Of a stretch of 64,000 nt of DNA, positions 25,401-38,500 are shown piece after piece; within the stretch, counting starts at the first letter, position 1; every line of letters starts with the position of its first letter. The DNA is from Parelaphostrongylus tenuis (taxonomy: Eukaryota; Nematoda; Chromadorea; Rhabditida; Metastrongylidae): the NCBI GenBank assembly GCA_019055375.1, contig JAHQIW010006127.1, positions 124,001-188,000 of the forward strand. The letters run 5' to 3'. The notes under the pieces were generated by a model. That model was not told the origin of the DNA, searched no databases, and worked only from the letters and a program-made list of their open reading frames with translations. The position numbers were made by a program, and so were the translations under genes.

Positions 25401-28400
25401 TAAGCCTAAGCCTAAGCGTGCTTTGGTGATTTCTTATTTTGATAAATTGCGATTTCTTGTTAGAAGAAATCAATCAAGTACTTTTCCGTGATTCGTACCC
25501 TGTTTCAATCCTTCAGAAAAAGCTTTTTCTTAGTCGTTTCTGATGTTCAAGTAACCATTGGATAGCTAAAAAGAATTTGAATAATCCAATTTGTTCTGAA
25601 AAAGCTTTATTGTAGTGGAAGAGCAAAAAGGAAATTTCGTTTCGCATTCAAGCATTTCTCGCTGACGAAAACTCTTCCTTCAGGGTTTTAGCAACTAGTC
25701 GGATAAATCTCTTATGGAATTCCAAAGAAATTTGTGGTTTTTGAAAAAATCTTTATAGTGCTCTGTGACAACTTGGATTGGATTTTGACAAAGAAGATTG
25801 GATTTTGCAAAAGTGAGAATCACTTTTGTTATACGCTCCTTTCTTTGAATCTAAAAAACGTGACTTTTTCTTTTTATCCCCAGATTGAGCATCCATTTAG
25901 TAGATCAAATTCTAGGAAATTTCTATGGTGCACTTTTTTCCAACATAGCTGAACTATTGCTTTACAAGGGCAAAAAAATCTAGTTTCTCATTGAAATGTT
26001 TCTCGGTGAAAAAAGATTTTTTTCCTCTAGGCTTTCAAAAACGATTCGATAGCATAAATCTTGTTGATTCCAATAGTGTGTTTGATTTTTGAAAAAGACT
26101 TTTGTTGCGCTGTAGCATCCAAAAAAATGTTGAGCTTCTGGCAGCGTGACGTCGACTTCAAGCCACCACGCTTTGGCTGTACGTGGGTAAGATTTCGCCT
26201 TATTGGCGACAAGCCAGCACTCTTTTACCTGTATGTGAACAAGATTTCGCAGAAAGTGACATCAACCCGCTGCATATCGTTTGTCTCTCAATTGTTCTCT
26301 TCTGGTTTTCATCGAGTTCTCTCAATTACGAGCCTTAATAGTACACGAAGTACTGAGAAAAACGCAGTCATGTTCCTGCGAAAACTTGGCATGGTATAAA
26401 CTGAAAATCTGTGCAAGGAAGGTCATCCTGTGAAGCTTGAGTTCGGTAACCAGATTTTTTTCGCGATGTTACCAGCATATTTTGAAAAAGCCTCTTCGGT
26501 TAAGACACATCCTGCGCGCTGAGTGTGAAATTCAATCTTCTTTTGGTCGGTACAGCACTTTTTTGAGGATTTTTTTTTGAGAATCTGAGAAATTGAGAAG
26601 TCTATTTCAAAAACCAAACACATCATTGGAGTTTCTAGGTTTTGATCTGTCGACTAGTTAACAAAAGTTCGATGAAATAGCTTTTCTCAGGGAGAAATGT
26701 TTGATGGGAAACAACAATTTTTTTGTGCTCTTTCAGCGCTAAAATAAACTCCCTTCAGAAATAAAATACACCAGTCGAATTATTCTTATTTGAGTCATCG
26801 AATGATCGTATAATTATCAAAAAAGACCAAAAAATGCGTTTTTTTGAAGGGTAGAAACACGGTGCATTTTTTTTTGCGAAACTTAATCTTCTTTTGGCCG
26901 TGGCAGCGCACTATGAAGTACTTTTCAAAGACTAAATACATCATTGGAATTCCTAAGGTTCGTTCTATCGATTCGTTGTCAAAAGTATCAGGAAAAGGCT
27001 TGGGTCGGCGAGAAATGTTTGAATGAGGAACAAAATTTTATATTTCCTCTTCCAGTGCAATGAGAAAGCCTTTTCAAAAATAGAATACACCAAACAAGTT
27101 ATTTTGATCTAAACTATCAAATGATTAACTGAACATTGAACATGACCATGGGGTTGAAGCACGGTGCAAATATTGGAAAAGCACCAAAAAACACTTTGAA
27201 ATTTGATGGGACCACAAATCTCCACAAAGACCGTTTTTTCTAAATATTTTCCCATGATTTGGATTGCTTTATTCCAGGACACAGTTGAGTATCGTCGGAA
27301 AATCCGTCTACTAAAAGTTCGAATGTTAGATGGCTCGGTGAAGACAATCCCTATTGACGAGAGTCATCCGGTTGGACAACTTATGGTCGGCGTATGCACA
27401 AAGATTGGCATTTCCAACTACGAAGAATACAGCTTGGTAAGAAGTTTTTGCTATTGTCGTTTTATTCTAGCAATATGCCCCAACTATCAGTCATTCTGAG
27501 CTTTTGAAATATCATTCGTCCTTAGAGGCTTCGACGTTGAAAACTTTCTTCTCTGCAAATCAACGTCTCTGATGTGTTGTGGATCGTTACACGGCAATGA
27601 ACTTCGCCTATGATATCAAATCTGATTTACGTAGATTAGCGTTGATCTGACTAAATTTTGCAGTGGACACTTTCGGAATCCTGATAGAACAGATAAGCTT
27701 GGATGCATGAAATTCAAATCTGGATTCGTTGCATCGGATTGCGATGACGTTAAAATCTATGAGAGAATAGGATTTCAACTGCGTTGTAGTCAAACAAAGA
27801 GCTTTCAATCCCGAGGAACTGCGAGACTGCTTAGTGTCGCCATCGTCAATACTTCAATTAAAAACAGTGTTCTCTGTGTTAGGAGCCATGTTCAAATTTA
27901 CTAAAACTAGATTTAAGTGTTATAGAAATATTTGTACAAATTATTCAACAGAAGCACTTGCCATTTGTTCCTCGGTTTTGTCTTTTGTTTTCTAATATAC
28001 CGACGTAATGTAGAAAAGCCGTGCAAATCAGTTTGGATCAGAAGTTGCTTTGACCCACGTCGTAGATTCACCATTTTTTTAGTGGGTCTGTAAATGAGTA
28101 TTGGGTTTGCATGGGTAGCTCGCAGCACTGAGTTCGATATATCGGTACTCTACCAAAAGTCCATTTGGAAGCTAGAGATGCATTTTCGTTCACCTTTACA
28201 ATGATGCGAATGCAGACGAATGCATGGCGTTTCTCTCAGGAATCGATAAACTCCAAACGCGTTTCCCTTTATTCGCTTGGCACTCAGTCTGTGGCAAAGG
28301 TGGCAACTAGTGCTTTTTCGCTCGGCATTATTAGTAACGGAAGTGAGACGATTCAGTTTATAAATGGATTTGCATAGTTCTTTTTCAGGTTCGTGAGACG

Positions 28401-31262
28401 GAAGCTGACGGTCGTGGATCAATGATGAATCTCAAAGACGAGCGCTCACGAACAATTGACGGCGAACAGCGCAAAGGGATGATGGGAACGTTAGGCAGGA
28501 AAAAAGAGCAAAAATTAGAACAGTTGCGGTTAGTGATGAAGAAGATAATCACTAGTCGCAATTACTACCGAATGCGAAATGTGGAAAAACTCCTAGAAGT
28601 AGCACTACAGGAAATTGTACATGCGTATATTCCAGAGGAAGTATCAGCAATGGAGCTTGGTATGTTGAAGTAGTGTGCCCCATTTAGAAATAAGTTTAGT
28701 TCAGGGTTACGATGGAAGGAATCCTCATGTGAAAACTCTTTCGGGAGTTCTTCTCAAAATAACAGTTATGAGAAAGTGCTTAGAATTTGACGTAATCTTG
28801 CAGAATGGAGACCTTTATGGCTTGAATATTAACGAGGATATCCTTGCATCTTTCGGATTTCTATCAGTTTATTTGCATCTATCAGTTTAGTTACCTTAAA
28901 ATTGGTAGTATATCCAATGTAGTGTTGTTGACGTTGTTGTGTATGCTGAGATATAACGTCATTGTTCGACTTGAAGAAAGTAGAACGAGTCATCGATGCA
29001 CTAACAAATCCCGAAAGCTTCTACCTCTAATCGCCGAATTACTGCATTTAGAACTCCGCCCGTTTGTTGAATATGGCTCACACTTATGCACGGTGTGCTC
29101 CATAGCCGCCAAAAGTAGTGTTTTTCGGCATGTAAACTTCTATGCAGTATAACCTTCACAGTAATTTCTCTCTCGTAGTTTACAATAGTTACTATAGTCC
29201 TTCATCGTAATGCTGTTGAATTATTGGCAAGTTGCCAGAGTGGCACTACCTTAGTTGCTGATTTTTGTTGAATTCTTCTCTAACGAGCATTTCTGATTCA
29301 TATTTCAGGCTTTCAATTTATTTTGATAGTTTTTTGACTGATTGAAAGCTTGCCAACGATTCCTGTGTGGCTTTTTAGAAGTTTCTGAGTGCTCTAGTTT
29401 AGCATTTGACGAAGAAGATATTGGTTTAAGGCAAAAATTACACACTGATGAGGAGTTGGATTGGGTGGATCACAGTAAGACGTTGAGAGAGCAAGGTATT
29501 GGCGAAGATGAAACTCTCCTACTACGGCGAAAATACTTTTTCAGGTCGGTCACGCACTTCTTTTTGTTTTCATCTAAAAAACTCCATTCAAAAGACCTTT
29601 TAACAGCCATATCATTCATATGGCAGAAAAATTTGTTCAAAAAATGGGGATAGAATCAGTATAAACGAACATGAAACTACCAGATTCTTGTGAACTTTAA
29701 TTTTTGTTCAAGAAAAAATAAGAGGAGAAGCAGTGTTGTTAGCCCTTGTCCCGTGCAGTTGCATTTGTTCATGACAGTGCTGTCCGGTTGGTTGTCTTCT
29801 AATCTTTCTCTTCTATTCTGCTTTTTTTCTCTAGACAAAGGTGATACAATGTCATTGGTTCATTCGATTATCTTAAGTGATGTGTTGGTCAGTTCAAAAC
29901 TCCGTGCTTGTTTTTTGTAGGTTTACTTCTGGCGAATTAAACATTATTTTTCCTTTTTTTTCAGAATTGCAGCGGCAAAAAACTTTTGAATCTTTTCATC
30001 TACATTAATTGTTATTAATAAACTTCCTATGGAATGCAAGGGTAACCCTTCTTTCGAAGTGTTCCAACCTAATTCACCTTAGACTCTTTTTGGGTATCAG
30101 GCTGAACTCCTCTTCCTGAACAAGTCTGGTACTAACATATCGATCGTAAATGAATGGAAGTTTGGATCGCTTAGAGAGGCGAGGAGTTACAGAGGCCATA
30201 CGAGTGTTCCACGTCATCGTTGTTCAAAACTCTTCGCCTTTTGGCACTCAAAAAATACCAAATAGTGAAAAAAGTGAAAAGTTGTCAAGAATCCGAAGCA
30301 TTTGAAAGAGGATTCTAAATAAAAATCAAGAATAGTTTTTTTTTAAATCGGTGAACGTTTTCCCGTTTCACACTGCTGTCAGGGATGAATTACCTAATGG
30401 CTATCGGAAAACTTGAAGCAGAAGTATAACTCGGGCTTCAAAATCGGCTTGATCCCTGCAGACGGATAGCACGAGTGGGAATCTACTGAATCATTAGAGC
30501 TTTTTTCCGGAAATCCATGATGTGGACAGACAAAATTAATAGCGTCTTTGAAATATTGGAAAAAAACCATGAGTGTCATGCATCGTCAAAATCCCCACTA
30601 ACCCATCAAATTTACCTCTGACATACCATTCAACTAGTATAATGTTTGTATTGGAAATAATAATGCTAGTGTTGTTGAGTTTCTACGCTTTACATATGAA
30701 ATCAATATACTGCTTTAAATTATTGTCGATATGGTACTGGTGATGATGATTCCTTTCTGATGTGTACGTCTATATAGGACGTACGAGTAATCGACTCGAC
30801 ATCCTCGCTTTTCTAAAAAGAACTCTTAGACACCATTCAGAGCAGGAACGGTCTTTAATGTCATTAAAGTGATTTGCTTATGATTTTCTTCTTCTCGTGT
30901 TCAAGAGATTCATTACAGCGACACAAATGTGGACAGCCGTGATCCTGTGCAATTAAATCTTCTATATGTTCAGTGTCGTGACGGAGTGCTTCGAGTGGGT
31001 CTTTACAATAATTTTTCAAAATTCTATACACTTTTGTTGATAACAATTCAGCTCTTTTTTCTGAAGAGGGGCATTTATCCACAGTGGTGGGCAGTGTTAA
31101 TAAAAAGTTTTGTACTTGATAAATATCTTGTTTGAGCTTAGGTCCCATTCGATTTTGTCAAAAAATTGAAGTGCGAGTTTGATTCGATTTCCAAATCTTT
31201 GGTCTATGAGTATTCCATAAAGTAGCAAAGTGGTATATATACATGAATACGAGTATATGTAC

Positions 31263-31318
<56 letters not shown>

Positions 31319-34300
31319 GGCTCTCTACGAATTAGCGGGCCTAATCAATATAAATCAGATTTGGAGAAATCAGTTGAAAGCTCTTTGGCAGCTTGATTAT
31401 TCATTGTCCTTTTATGAACGTTTAGCAACAAAATTGAAGGAAGTTAATCAAACGAAAAGTCTGCACTTTCCACTTGGCCTGGTGATATGTTCTCTACAAA
31501 TACTTAGAAAAGAAAAACCTGAAAACTGTACGGAACTATTGAAGAAGCTGCGAATAGTTCATAAAACCACGATTTTTTTGAAAAACAATTTCTTGTGAAG
31601 AAACTGCTTATGGAGCACATTTTTGTAATATTTGTCATGTTGCAAATTTCTAGACTGATACTGTAGAGCACACTTTGATGATTACTGCTTACTTTAGAGC
31701 CTTCACCCAGTGACAAAGGAGATTGCTTGTGAATTGGGCGCCTTACAGTGCCAGATTGAGTACGGTGATTTTCCAGAGAACAAACCAAAATTCTACATTG
31801 AGTGAGTTCACCACCATTTTGAACAAGAGCTCTATGATGGTCGCTAGAAGGACTACTTTCTAGATGCTAGCCTAAGGTGTAACTGGCAAGTGTTACTTTC
31901 TGTTCTTGGCTTGCTACATTGCAGTCTTTCTATTTTGAAGAATTTTGAATCACTAATAGATCTGTGAGTAAATGGATAACACAGTAGTTCCAGTTTCGTT
32001 CATTTTTTAGAAAGTTCAATAGTTTGTCTCCTAATCGTATTCATCAAAACTCATTCCTTTAGAGTCACAAAATTCGTACCAATTTCGCCTCAGATCACAT
32101 GGCTCACTCAAATTCTAAAAACTATGTCGTCTGCCTTTTACTAGGTTCGATAAGTGCCCAAGAACAGCTTTATTACGATTCAAGAGGGAATCGACCTGAT
32201 CAGAATTAGAAATCTCAACGCAGTGACCAAATCGACAAAATTTCCAGAATATCTGACGACTTTCGTGTATTGGGGCCGAGGAAACAAATCAAGTGGAAAA
32301 TTTGGTGGGATACGCAAACTAATGTCGGGTTGTGTGAAACCATAAAAACAGTTCTTACCTTAACTCCAAGTGGAGCAGTCCAACACACAGTCATCTGAGT
32401 ATCTATAACCAGCTTATGCCGACGATATCATCACGAACAGGATTGCAGAAACTCATGAGTTACTGATTTTTCTTTCCAAACTTGCTCCCTTTTTTGCTGG
32501 AATTGGGTCAGTATAAGATTTGAATAAGGAGGACGAAATGGGTCAGTATAAGATTTGAATAAGGAGGACTTGATAACAGGATTGGCTAGTGGTCTAAAAA
32601 CTGAAGTGTCAAGAGGTGCCGCTGGCGTGGAAGCAATTTGTCAACGTTTCAGAGAATTTAGAAAGCTCGTTCACTTGGTTCCACGAAGTATTGTGCGGAC
32701 TGCAAAGTAGTTGCTATCCGACCAAGTGATTTCACCAATCGTTTTTCTTGGGAGGCGCGAAAAGATCAACTCATGCCGTTTTTAGCTTGGCATAACAGGC
32801 GGTCTTAAGTATTTGTGGGATAAGAAGGAGCTTTACAACACTGCAAATGGGTTGGTCAGCAAGCAGAAGGCGATAACTGTTAGATAGAATGAAGAAAATG
32901 TTATGTTTATGGTAAGAGGTAAAGAATGTAGTGTTTCGCTTTAATCATTTCTTGAGGCGCAATGGAATGGACTTTATCAACCATCTAAGAAGTGAGTGAA
33001 TACACGCATCTGAACCCTGTACAAAGACATGCGGGGCCTACCTATGTGTTAAATCGGTACTGCTATCTTCCCAAGCAAACCTGATACCGACCGGTCGATT
33101 TTGGAGGGATCAAAGGCTTGATTTGTTCAATGCGAATTATGAAATGGTCAAATACGTGTGCATCGCAGGGTACCTCTAACCACTGCGCTACACTTGCCCT
33201 CTATTCTTCGGATGTATGTCATTCTAGGGAATCTCGCTTTTCAGCACACCCTCCTTGCACTGTAACATTTCTAAACTGTTAGTTCAAAAAATCCGTTAGA
33301 CAATTTTTGCTCATATAATTTCTCGAACAAAAACGGAGAGTATCGTTTTTACGAAAAAAATCCTCGGCAACTTGGATTTTTGTGCACTCCATTATGAGTG
33401 CGCTTTCTGTATCATTTTTTCACATGTTCAGCGAAAAATTAGGAACATCGTCTTTATTCATTAGCCCTTTGGTGATTTTTGCAGTTTTTTCGCTAATTTT
33501 TCATATCACAGGTGATTTTGTAGTTTGGAGGTGAAAGGAACGCATTTGCATTTTCTGATTGTTTTGATGAGCTAAATTGTAGTAGTTAAAACACTTAGAA
33601 TTTTGAATGAGCCTTATTTCAACGAATCTTGTTAGTCCTGTCCATAAACTGGGCTCAGCTACACTACTTGAGGGAAAAATTAACCGCCTATCAGAAAGTC
33701 GTCTAAAAAGCGAATTCTGCAATTTGTCATATGTCATAAGTAGCTTTTCTTGGGTTACGACTAACAGAACATCTACGTTGGATAAGCTTTCGATTTGCAT
33801 AGAAGTGCTAAGGGTAAACTCTTCACGACAAACTAAGCAGTAGGAGGAAATGTTCATTGTTATCGAGGCAGACATTCTGCTCGCCAACAATCCATCCGCA
33901 TCATTGCGTAGGGTGACTTATATGCCAGTAAAGGAGCACTGACTGCAACCCTTTTCATGTTAACAAGAGGTCACTGAGCCACGGCATCATATATTTTTCT
34001 AGTCTGTGTAGAGTGGGGTAATATGTGTGAGCAATTTATTCCCTTAAAATCCGTTATGTTGTGCTATATCGCATCCGGTACTCTCAGAGTTCGCAGTTTG
34101 CTCAATTGTGCTCGATTTGATGCGAAACAATAGTGAGAATTCGTGCATTGCGCATGCCTAGTTTTGTTTGACGAAGTACTCGAGAGCACTGGTGTTCATT
34201 TGATGAAAAGCGGGTATTTCGTTGAAGTAGAACGCTCTGTGAGCTAGTCAAGACGCTAATGCACGGCTTAAATATGTTTTTCATGAGTATTGCCATCTAG

Positions 34301-35499
34301 GATGATTTACCTTATGCATTTATACAAAAGTTATTTTCAAGTTGTTAAATCTGTTAAAGCGCAATAATTTTAGAGTCTTCAGAGTAATTACTTTTTTCAC
34401 TAGCGTTATTTATGTGGAATAATACTCACATATTAGATTATGAAAATGTAATTGCGGTGTATGCATTTTTGAAAAGCTCCCTTGCTTCTCGCTTTTGTTT
34501 CCAAGGACTTAGTTCTTGTTTTTTATTGTTTTATATCCATTGCACACTTTGAAGAAGATGTAGGATAGTGGAAAAAATTGCGATTTCATGCTGCGTTCAA
34601 AATGGATTGAAACGCAGCAGGGACAACTCGCAGCACCAACAAGGCACTTGGCCCAGGATCCGCTAACGAACCTACAGTAAAGTGGTGGTCCAAGTAATTT
34701 CGTAGAAGAGACGCATCTCAACAATACCTGAGCCTGCGCTTACCACTCTTATCCGAAGTCATGGGGCAATCAATCATCGATGATGATCGTCTCAAAACTA
34801 TACGAGATGCTGCAGAAGAACTCAGCATCGGCAATCCTACCATTCTCGCCATTTGAAGCAATTATAGAAGTAATTGTAGTTTGAACTTGGTCCAAGACCA
34901 CAACTACTTTTCCACCAACCCATTAGCAACTCAATGTGGTTTTGTTAAAGCATGCAAACTTATTCATCAGTACCATGATCACGAGAAATTGGATGGATCT
35001 ATTATGAACAACTTATTTAGTCGTAGTTATAGCTCCAGTATCTCTGTTCTAGTAGCTTTTAGTAGTCTGAAGCTCTAGTATCACTTGTGACATCCCCAAG
35101 CTTTTTTAGAAGAAATTTTATAGCTGTCGTAGCGACAGTGACCTTAGCTTACGACATCTCCCTATATCACTGCAATAATACTTTTTCAAATCATAAGTTT
35201 TCCTCATCTTCTTGTCACTGTACTGTACGCTGTTTACCGTATAGTCTGCTCTGGTCACTGCGCCAAAAACTTCTGTAGTACTTCATGTAAGCTCAACGCT
35301 GCAGAATCCATTATTTGTTCATGGGGTACGTTTGACCGATTGGGCAGAAGGTAGTTTATCTGCTATGACTGGTGTGCAGCGTCCTTAGATTTGCTAGAAA
35401 TAAAATTAACGGAGCTCAAATCCAAATCCGATGCAGATAGCCTTATTTTGTTTCACTCACACTAGCGACAGTAGTAGCAACTACGGCAGCAACAACAAC

Positions 35500-35538
<39 letters not shown>

Positions 35539-38500
35539 CAACAACAACAACAACAACGACAACAACAGACTTCTGTTTTGCTTGTCTGGCCGGAGCGAGA
35601 GCACTCGTTTCTTCCCAACTTATGTGATGTGTTCGACTTTTTCACCTGCTTTAATTGCCGATTCACGATATTGCTGTTGACGATTGTTTTTTGTCTATTT
35701 CTCCGCAAATAAAACTCTGATCTGGAGCGACTAGTCTGGTTTTTTTTTTCAAATTTTTTCCACTTGGAGGTAATATTTTTCACTGAAGTGATTTTTACAG
35801 AGGACGTGATTTTTTGCCGAAAGAATACGCAAAGAGCAAAGAGAATGAGAAGAAGATTGTTCTGGTAACATTATTTTCTTTTTATTGCCTTGATTTCCTA
35901 TTTTTTTTCTAAGATTCTTGTCTCTATATTTTCTGGACTTTCTTTTATTAAACTAGAGCGGAAACATTCGATCGAAAATTGGTGAATATTGGATATTCCA
36001 TTGCATACTGTATCCTAAAAAAACTTGTTCAGCAGATTTTTTGAGATTAGCTGTTTTTATAATCTTCATTTTCCGTCTTATGAAAATATTGATGGCAAAC
36101 TAATATCGTTTCTAAACCTCGCAAAACATCCTTACTTTCCTCTATTCCGCTACAACTCTTTATTTTTGAAGATGGAAATAATTTCGGCTATGCTCGCGAG
36201 AGGAGCTACCATTTTGTTTACGGAATAATTAGTTATTAATTATTGTTCCAGAACTACAAACAACTCTCGGGTACGTCGGATTTGGACGCCAAAAGTAAAT
36301 ACGTTCATCTATGCCGGGGTTTGAAGACCTATGGTGTGACATTCTTCCTAGTGAAAGGTATGTGGCCGTATTCTGTCTTGTCTGTCTCATTCCTGTCAAT
36401 GGCATATCATTCTTATATCGTCAAGAAAATTTTTAGTATTTTTTCAATCACAATTATTCTTTGATTTCGTGGTACTGCTTTTCACTCCTAAATCGTCCTT
36501 GTGCTATCGTTTCCGGTGAGGCTAGGAGAAGACGTTTAGATGATAGGGAGCGGCTGGTTGATGCCGTTAGTGTGAGGCTTTCTTCGACATCAGTCGTTGC
36601 TGTGACCGCAAATTTCGCCATTTATTCAACACAAACTAGATTTGGCGGGCCTTGTGCGAAATCTCTGATTAGCCTGCCATTGCTGCAATGAGGTTCGAAA
36701 TAGTGGGCGTGGTTGTTCAGTTGGCCAGCGCCTGTCGTATCCGCCCCTCGTCCTTGAGCTCGACCTCAGCCTTCTTCGAGAACACGGCCATCGTCGGGCA
36801 GTTGGCAGCAGTCATTGCCGATGTCTTGTAGGCAGACCGATAGTACTGATCTACCTCGACTAGCCTAGCACTCAGTGCTGTTAGGCATTGTCCATTAGTG
36901 AGTAGTACGACGACGGCGCGCAACAGTTTGAGTGCTTCGTGTCATGGCGCTGGGATTCGGTGGTAGAGTATGCCATTGAATTGGCCTCACGGAGGCGGAA
37001 CAGCAATGTAGCAAGCTTTTATATGTTAGGTAGCACGCTTACAAATATCCTCTCAATGCACTTTTTTGTCGATCATACATAGGCTGATATTACTACAGTA
37101 CTCATTCACAATAGCTGATGTTTCGACGGTTTCATATTCTTTAAATCTGAAATGATCAAAATGACTCGCAGTCTGCGCAGCAAAACATTTTCTTATCAAA
37201 ATTAGAAGACACAATGCCTAAATCTTTTTGCTTGTCCCTCTCACTCTTTGTTCTCTGTTCTCTTCATGCTTTTTTCTCGCTCTTTCCTCGTATCATAGAA
37301 CTTTTTTTGTTTTTTTTTTTGCACTAAAAATGCTAGCAAAAATTTCGGCCCTCATCTCTAAGCAATTTCCCTTCATCTTCTTGTTTCTCCTCATGTTTCC
37401 CATTTGAAACCTAAGTGATTCAAATTATAAAGCCAACATCTTTGCCATAATTTTCCACCTTTTTTCTTCCACGAATCTGGGTCGGACGACTGATGGCCTA
37501 TAGCAGTCACTGCCTCTTATGATACCTAAGGGTTTCGTTTACTATCTTGTGAAGTTTTTGCGGTATCCAACATTCGATCTAATTTATAGTCGCTTTTGTC
37601 CGAAATGGAACACTGCTCAGAGTCGCGTCACATCATAATCTCCATAGGAATATCTTAAACCTGGGCAAGATAGTGACTATGTTCAAAAAATTTCCTTCTG
37701 TTTACCTCTAGCTTTTCCACGTTGTTTCTCAACGCACTGATTTTTTTTTTGCCTATTTTATTAATCCACTTTTACTTCTTTTTTTCTTGGATCACTTCAA
37801 GCTATAAGTTCAAATTCTTAAACTCCAAATGTTGAGCATTTAGTAATGAATGCAAGAGTGTCAAGAAAACGTTTAAAAGCACAAAAATTATCTAGTGAAT
37901 ATTGAGGCAAATAGGAAAGTCGGTTCACGGATCTGTTACCAAGGAAGCATTGTGAAATGGTGCATGGGATTTGGAGGGCGCGTCCTCCAGAGATTATGCC
38001 CACTCAAGTGTCTTGAAGCTTTTTCCGTTTCTATTAGTGTTAGTGTTCCAAGCAATGCAATCGTTTTCAAGAACATATTTTAATCCGTTCCTTCATTTGT
38101 ATATGAATTTTAATACAGTCTTTTTTCTCGTTTTTAGAAAAATTATGCGGGAAGAACAAACTTGTTCCACGTCTTCTTGGCGTCAACAAAGAATGTGTAA
38201 TGCGAGTCGACGAAAAAACGAAAGACGTGCTAAAAGAATGGCCGTTAGAGCAAGTAAGGCGATGGAATACGTCGCCAAGAACATTTACACTGGTTAGTTT
38301 ATCGACTTATTGACTTAATGTCCGGTCAGAGGCTTTCTCGGATCCCTAGCATAGGTATTTGTTAGACCGTGACGCGTAAATAATTATAATTATGAGTGAG
38401 ACATTTCCTCCACATGGACTGCTTTCCAAACCTCTCCATGAAAATTCAATATAATTTGCGCGGCTGTTTCAAGCCCTTTCGAAATTGGTACGTCGGTGGC

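Larger units (their letters stand above)
31802..35800 (+). other. Talin intron 7 (4.0 kb)
   Basis: Holds the 35-bp tandem duplication, a minus-strand SINE and the CAA repeat. Positions 32560-32700 read [40 protein letters not shown] in one frame, perhaps a gene fragment; it is not flanked by splice sites I trust. Confidence 0.6.

Noticed and set aside
25397..25420. Interstitial telomere-like GCCTAA repeats
   Set aside because: Only about two and a half units; too short to distinguish from chance.
30864..31148. 94-codon minus frame opposite talin exon 6
   Set aside because: Antisense shadow of the F2 exon and its flank, with no independent support.
35431..35783. Poly-Thr and poly-Val open frames
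   Set aside because: Direct translation of the CAA repeat.
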